Below, in pieces: positions 58,346-64,000 of a stretch of 64,000 nt of DNA (its first letter is position 1; every line of letters begins with the position of its first letter). Location of the stretch: positions 3,682,567-3,746,566 of the forward strand of contig JAJEKV010000028.1 in assembly GCA_021234155.1 (NCBI GenBank), given 5' to 3'. Position numbers and translations under genes: made by a program. Under the pieces are notes generated by a model that ran no database searches, was not told the DNA's origin, and saw nothing but the letters and a program-made list of their open reading frames with translations. The stretch comes from Isoetes taiwanensis. Its lineage: Eukaryota > Streptophyta > Lycopodiopsida > Isoetales > Isoetaceae.

Positions 58346-61300
58346 TTACGAGATTCTACAATCTCCGGCAAATTTCCCAAAGAACATTTCATGCCAATAG
58401 TTAGTTAGTTCATATGCAAAAGATGTACCTTTAATCTTATGTTTGATCGCTCCAATGGAAATCTCACCCCAATTCTTGACTTCGGGATGGACAAGAACTT
58501 TCTTTCCTTGAATAAGCCTGTACTTTTGATGGCAACCGTGAATCAATTCAAAGTAGTTACCAGCTATAACTTCATTACCACAATAAAATTCATTTCCATA
58601 GTCATCCTTGGTGTCTTCTTTGAGGGCATGTTTCACTACGTACCTTTGATGAGATAATAAGGGACCCTTTCATAATTGTCTGGGGATGTGAATGATGCAA
58701 AATAATCTCCAACCTGCACTGTCTCATCCACATTGTCCACGTCATTTGCCCACAAGTCCTCTGCCTCGTACCCATCTTCTTCAATATTGTCCCCTGTTTG
58801 TAGGCTCTAGTTTTCTCAACTCCCACCGCCACAATAAACAAAGATTCTCACAAGCAGGGCCAATCAAAATTGATGCATGCCTTACAAAAACATGAAAGAG
58901 ATCTACACATTAACTTTGTTGGATCATTTGGATCTATGGATGATACGCAATGAAGAGATTGCCCCTTTCACCGAGCACATCAAATCTTTGGGAACGGTCA
59001 ATGTCGGACACCTTCCAAAATACCCTTTCCACATCAGAAATTTTCTCTTCAAGAACCTCACATGCGCCGTGCATTTTTATCACTTTCCCATCCTTTTTTT
59101 TTCTTTGTTCCGCCTCGAGCCATAGTTTGGCTATGGCTCCTTCTCCGTCATGTGTGCCCTTCCCATGTCCCGAGCCCAAAGAAATTCCGGGCATTCTGAT
59201 CTTATGCTCTTGATGATACCTAGTTACATGATAGAAAGCTCTTCTCGACTTGAATCTGGGCTGCACACCGTCGAGACCAAACTAAGTGGTATTTCATATG
59301 ACCAGCACCATTTTCTTTCAGCCAATTGAGGTGCATCTTGAATGCTTTTTGTACAAAGTGAGTATCATGTGTTTTGTCATCCGAAATAAAGAAGTGCACA
59401 CATTTCCTCATTTTACCCTCGTACCTTGAACATCGTGGATGTGGACCAATATGCTGATTTCTTCATTGTACCAATGTTGTGCTTGAATCTCGTTGAATGG
59501 CTTCAAAGTATAATTCTCCGAGAAATCAACAACTAATAATACGGTATCATCAATGGGAAGACTCTTCATGGATTCCTTGAATTGTTTGCTCGCCAATGTG
59601 CCACAAAGTTATGATATACAAACTTCGACATATGATCAAACATGTTATCCAACATATTACCGAGCTGCCTTTCTTGTCAATTAGCTTTAGTCTTCGTTGA
59701 AGTTCCTTTCTTCGAGGGCTCATTAACGCGTAACCATAGACTTGCCAATCAAGCGTTTGATCAATCTGCCCTTGTATTCTCTTGGACACAACTCAATTAA
59801 TTGTTTCCCACAGTTTCCACAATCTGATTTGATACATTGTAGCTTATGCCACTCGTTGCCTGCTGCTCTGTCACATACCATAGCCCTCCAAAATGTGCTA
59901 ACATTATCAAATGTCTTGTCCTTGGCTTGACATATTCCAAAGATGAGCTTCGGATGCGCATTACACACCACAATTGCAACGAACAATTTTCATGGAGTCT
60001 TGACCTCATCAAATTAAATGCCCGCTTGTACGGATCTGATTGCTCATGTTTCACGCAACAACATGTGTTTCTTTCCTTTTAGCTTTCTAATGCAAGAAGG
60101 TTTTAAGTATTCAAATTGCCAAGCCCAATCCAAACCTCTGATACTTGATCCACAAAATTCTGAATAATTCAAAAGTAAAATTACAAAGGAAATAAAATTA
60201 GTCACCTCATTACATTACATTACATACAAATCTTTTTACATATTCAAGACCCTAAACTCCCACACATACATGTACATTCGACATGAATTTTATTTCATTT
60301 ACTACTAAGTCACATAATTTTTTGACAATTAATACATCTCCACACTAATTTCTTCTTAGTTATTGCCTACATCTACAATACATCCGAATATACATGTAAA
60401 CAAATATACATCCGTAATACATACATGTAAACAAATATACATGTACGTGTTGCCATGAAATAATTTGACATTTCCATGTAGAACAACTAGGGCGCATCGC
60501 ATCTACATTACATTCAAAAAGTAAAGAAATCTGTTACAAACTTTACATCAAGGTGTTACAAAATAAAAGACATCTTTATTCTCGCCAAAAGTAAAGAAAT
60601 CTACAAACTTTACATCATCATACAAAATAAAAAACATCTTTATTCTGAAAACAAGATGCAATTACTGACTAAATTACAACGTGCATTGTAATGTCAATAT
60701 ATTGAATTGGTTGTGTCCTCTTCTTCATGACATCTCTAATTTTTGGTGAAACCTTTGAGTTATCTAACCAAAACCGAAAGCAACTATATCCTTCATAGCC
60801 CCATCTATCGTATTTGTTCTTGGATTTCACCGCTAATGCCCACAGATTTGTTCCACCTAGTGACATTCTTTTCCTTCTCTCCACCGCTAGTTTCATATTT
60901 CTAGGATGTATTTTCAAAGAACTTAGCCGCTAGTGAAGTCTTCGAATTCTCGCCTCCAACCACCATAGATAGTACGAGAATGCTTTGCAGCAAGTCCGTC
61001 CATTACTATTTGCATTTTTGACGCCTTGGAGGCCATCCTTTAAATTCTTTACCGATCTGTTTTCACGATAGCCTCTTGAGGCCTTCCAATGAATGGCTCA
61101 AATAGGAATTGCAATCTTTTGTCCCCACAATAATCTTCTTGCAAATATACTTTGCTGTTTTGGAGTCAAATTAGATACCTCATTCATTATGAGATTTACG
61201 TAAGCATTCACCTTTCTTCTAATTGGCTTTGTCAATGTATCCACCCCTACAAACCCTCTGTTTTCGATTTTTCTTTGCCTGCTTGTAACAAGAAAGCTTT

Positions 61301-61630
61301 CCTCCAACTTCATCAACAGGAGGATTGAAATCAACCCGATGTCGACCTCGGCGTGCTTGCATGAGAGTCCAATCCTTCTTCCATAGTTTCTTCTTCAACC
61401 GGTGCTTTAAGACATCGATCCATTCTCGCAGAAAAGGGGATACAACATCCCGCACAAAAATCATATTATTAACCAGATTTGTATTATCGCTTGAAGGGAT
61501 TTGTATTACTGCTTGAAGGAAAGGGATTTCAATTTCTTCAAGATACATTTGTTTCTTGAAATGCATTCGATTTAGGAGCAGCTATAATTGATTCGGGCCA
61601 AGTTTTCGTTGAGGTAGAATCTAGAGCCAT
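58346..61630 (-). pseudogene. Transposase-like gene of element 2 (frameshifted)
   Basis: Reading on the minus strand, a plausible start is the ATG at 61630. Then come NLKDGLQGVKNA (about 61040) and KIHPRNMKLAVERRKRMS (60917 on), matching NLKDGLQQVKSA and GIHPRNISLARRHMIS in element 1. Next are LDNSKVSPKIRDVM, a Cys block (about 60050-59760) and VDFSENYTLKPFNEIQAQHW (59540-59470). FISDDKTHDTHFVQKAFKMH follows, then LDGVQPRFKSRRAFYHVT (59280-59230, after a frameshift), GSGHGKGTHDGEGA (59170) and a C-terminus GNEFYCGNEVIAGNYFELIH ending at 58346. All three Asp sites are kept. At least four frameshifts or stops make it inactive. Confidence 0.72.
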
Positions 61631-61670
61631 GTTTGATCGATTGAGGAAAGTTCAAAATGTGCGCCAAAGT

Positions 61671-61692
61671 TTTTTTTTTTTTTTTTTTTTTT
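61671..61692 (-). repeat. Poly-T run near the right end of element 2
   Basis: About 22 T residues on the plus strand, followed by AGCAGTAAGGTATTTAGATT, look like the poly(A) end of a minus-strand retroposon inside element 2. No target duplication could be identified. Confidence 0.4.
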
Positions 61693-61886
61693 AGCAGTAA
61701 GGTATTTAGATTTTATTGATAGAGAAGCTAGTACAAGATTTTGGGAGGATTTGGTATAATTATGGAGAATATTGTACGTCAACCGCCTTTATTAATGATA
61801 GGCAACTCCATGTAAAATTCAAAATGTACATTACAAACACTTTAACCCAGTTCAAATTTTTACATCAATATACAAAAAAATTCAAT

Positions 61887-61907
61887 CACCCTTTCATGCT
61901 TCTACCC
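61887..61907 (-). repeat. Right terminal inverted repeat of element 2
   Basis: Exact inverted copy of 49641-49661, followed by GCAT at 61908-61911. Confidence 0.92.
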
Positions 61908-61911
61908 GCAT

Positions 61912-62796
61912 GTTTAACTTAAATCTATGCAAGACTAAAATCTATCTTACAATTTCACGCTTCATATGCTTCCTTACAAACAGTAGATAACTCAAATGAT
62001 GCACTTGATGCAACAGATCATATGTGGACCATGATATTGGATCTAGAAAAGAGATTCATGTTACATTAAGCTATTCGGTCCAATTGCCAGAAGTATCGGT
62101 TTGCTCTTACCTTTGCCTTGCCAACCAGCCACCGAAACAATCAAAAGCTTAAACTGAAAACTCGCACACATAGGCTTACTACGGAGTACCTGGAAGAGCT
62201 TCTTCGGATCAAGCCAAAGGCCCTGGATGGTCGACGAAGGAGAACAATAAAAGTGAGATGTCCACTCTGAGCGGTAGAACAAGCAAACCAAGTTCGGCGC
62301 CAGGCAATTTCTATTCTTGGCATTGCATAAATTCGAAATATTAAGTTAACTATAGAGTATCCCAAACTATTTTTCGTACTTGTCCGAGGGTTGTAAATCC
62401 AACGTCAAGTTGTTCTGAAGACTTCTTCAAATTATGCTATCCATGTCTTGCATCCTCTTGTCATCTGAACTTTGCTTCGAACACTCCTGTAGTTTCCCTG
62501 CATGGAGACTCCATGAATGGCGATTGCTCAAAATGCAGGTAAAATTTTGGACGCCTGTGACAACTTTTTTTTCTAATGCCTAAAAGGAAAAGGTGATACA
62601 TGGTGAGGCATGGTTTATGGACATGGCTATTACCCTATTTCTACACTACAATAATGCATATCAAAACTAAAAGATCGTGAAAATGGAATGAGACTAAAGA
62701 TCATGAAAATGAGACTAAAGATGACCTTGTTACATGTATGCCTAAAACTTTGCTATAAAAGATATGGATGTTTAGATAGAAACTTGCCCCCATAAT
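61912..62796. other. No gene seen
   Basis: Spacer between element 2 and the LINE. The short minus-strand frames at 62061-62365 show no domain. A direct repeat of AGACTAAAGAT with GATCATGAAAATGAGAC variants lies near 62670-62720. Confidence 0.45.
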
Positions 62797-64000
62797 TTTT
62801 TGGGAGAGGCCGCTCACGGCGAACCTCAGGCACTACCACATTCCCCCGCAACAGATGGTTCGATGATGAATGTCGGGAGCTCAAACGCACACTCTGGCAA
62901 GTCACTGATCCCACCTCCCGCCCACAGGCCATCAGTCAATACCGCTCCTTTTTCAAGAACAAGAAAGCCAAATACCTTGTAGAGCATCAGCAACAGATGT
63001 TTGGTCTCCTGGATCGGCACCCCAAGACATTCTGGAGAAGGGTCTTGAGCGAGACTGCACAGCCCACAGGGAACATCACCTCGGAGCAATGGGTACAGTA
63101 CTTGCAACAACTTTACGACCCGCTCGGGGGCCGGACACTAGTCCCTCCACAGATAGACATGGATCTGGTCATCACAGAGGGGGATGTCATCATGGGCCTA
63201 CAACGTCTAGCTAATGGAAAGGCAGCAGATTTAGATGGTATGCAGGCGAAACTTCTGAAATGGCTGGGCCCTCCACTGGTGCCTGTCCTCACGGCATTGT
63301 TCAATAAAGCATTGCAAGAAGGCTTCCATCCGCAGTGGACCACTAGTAGAGTTGTGCCCATATACAAGGCAGAGGACCCTCAATGCCCGGCCAACCACCG
63401 TACTATTATGGTCAGCTCTCTCTTTGCAAAACTGTTGGCTGGCATCCTTGAGCATCGGCTGACAATATGGGCAGAGGAGGCAAATGTGCGAGCTCTTACA
63501 CAGGCAGGTTTCCGGCCCAGGCATTCCACCATTGATCATATCTTCACTCTGCGCACATTGATTGAGGATAGCAGGAATCCCCGGCAAAACCTGTACTGTT
63601 GTTTCGTGGATTTTGCAAAAGCTTTTGACACAGTGCCCTGCGACAGGCTATGGGACAGACTGCGGCAGTTGGGGACCCCCCTTGACTTGGCAGAATGTAG
63701 TATATAGGCTATATGAGGCATGCTCAGGCCGTATATCACATTGTCAGGACAGCCGATAATCAGTAATATTGGAGTGCGTCAGGGTTGCCCCCTCTCCCCC
63801 ACACTCTTTGGCCTATACATTGACCAACTGGAAGATTGGCTCTCTGAGCATGGAGGTGCGGACGCCCATCTCATGCATCACACAATCCGGCGACTCATAT
63901 ATGCTGACGATATCAACCTCCTGGCCTATACTTCAGAGGACATGCAACGTCACCTGGATGCTCTCGACACTTTTTGCCGATTCACTGGCATGCGAGTTAA
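62797..64000 (+). mobile_element. LINE reverse-transcriptase region, running off the window
   Basis: Plus-strand frame: RWFDDECRELKRTLWQV, then FWRRVLSETAQPTGNITSEQW. Reverse-transcriptase blocks follow: VVPIYKAEDPQCPANHRTI, QAGFRPRHSTIDHIFTLR, CCFVDFAKAFDTVP (63600-63640), a frame break near 63680-63760, IGVRQGCPLSPTLFGLYID (63770-63830) and the catalytic LIYADDINLLA (about 63893-63925). The endonuclease end is truncated or outside, and the 3' end lies beyond the window. Same clade as the LINE at 35957-37760 (shared LFGLYID). Inactive because of frameshifts. Confidence 0.92.

Larger units (their letters stand above)
49641..61907 (-). mobile_element. DNA transposon element 2 (12.3 kb), inverted relative of element 1
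   Basis: Ends are perfect inverted repeats of about 21 bp beginning GGGTAGAAGCATGAAAGGG (49641-49661 and 61887-61907), flanked by the 4-bp duplication GCAT (49637-49640, 61908-61911). The termini share the pattern GGGTnnAAGCA...AGGGnG with element 1. Gene content mirrors element 1 in reverse: accessory gene (plus, 50029-55069), small ORF (minus, about 56354-56678), transposase (minus, 58346-61630), plus a 68-residue two-exon ORF (57574-57844). A 1.25-kb retroposed transcript and a 131-bp duplication lie inside the accessory gene. Coding parts have several frameshifts. Confidence 0.92.

Overview
This window looks like nuclear DNA of a land plant. It has spliced genes with GT-AG introns, Ty1/copia and Ty3/gypsy remnants, LINEs, tRNA-derived SINE-like repeats, and two plant genes read exon by exon (a ceramide glucosyltransferase and a four-CBS-domain PV42a-like protein). 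A seed-free vascular plant (fern or lycophyte) is my best guess from the repeat-rich, intron-rich character; that is an inference and no marker here proves it.

Layout. Bases 5-35120 hold one broken gene: a beta-class DNA-methyltransferase-like domain followed by an acidic linker and an FCP1-like HAD domain. It is split by a stack of nested insertions. Retrotransposon A (930-33891, minus strand, TSD GCAAC) is a large-LTR element with only about 300 bp between its LTRs. Its left LTR was hit by retrotransposon B (1977-25504, plus strand, TSD GCAAA), which carries gypsy and copia scraps. B's 5' LTR was hit in turn by an 11.1-kb DNA transposon (element 1, 2017-13100, TSD ATAT). A's right LTR contains a 3.6-kb direct and inverted array of about 341-bp tRNA-like repeats (29140-32725).

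From 35.1 to 49.6 kb the window is more genic. It has exons of an unrecognised minus-strand gene interrupted by LINEs, the complete 14-exon glucosyltransferase gene (39315-42958), the convergent CBS-domain gene (43230-45564) with a foldback element immediately upstream of its start codon, and more minus-strand exon-like fragments.

From 49641 to 61907 lies a second, inverted and diverged copy of the same kind of DNA transposon (element 2, 12.3 kb, TSD GCAT). The last 1.2 kb is the reverse-transcriptase region of a LINE that runs off the window.

The most interesting system is the pair of large DNA transposons. They share 4-bp target duplications, related termini (GGGTnnAAGCA...AGGGnG), a transposase with three conserved acidic sites (DF[AS]ENYT, an [SL]DG motif, GHGKGxHDGxG), a conserved small ORF, and a long multi-exon accessory gene pointing toward the transposase. 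The accessory gene carries a RING-H2 finger and an FCP1-like HAD domain in element 1 and a Ulp1-type cysteine protease domain in element 2. This gives ubiquitin/SUMO-type and phosphatase-type cargo in a plant transposon. Both copies are damaged by stops and frameshifts.
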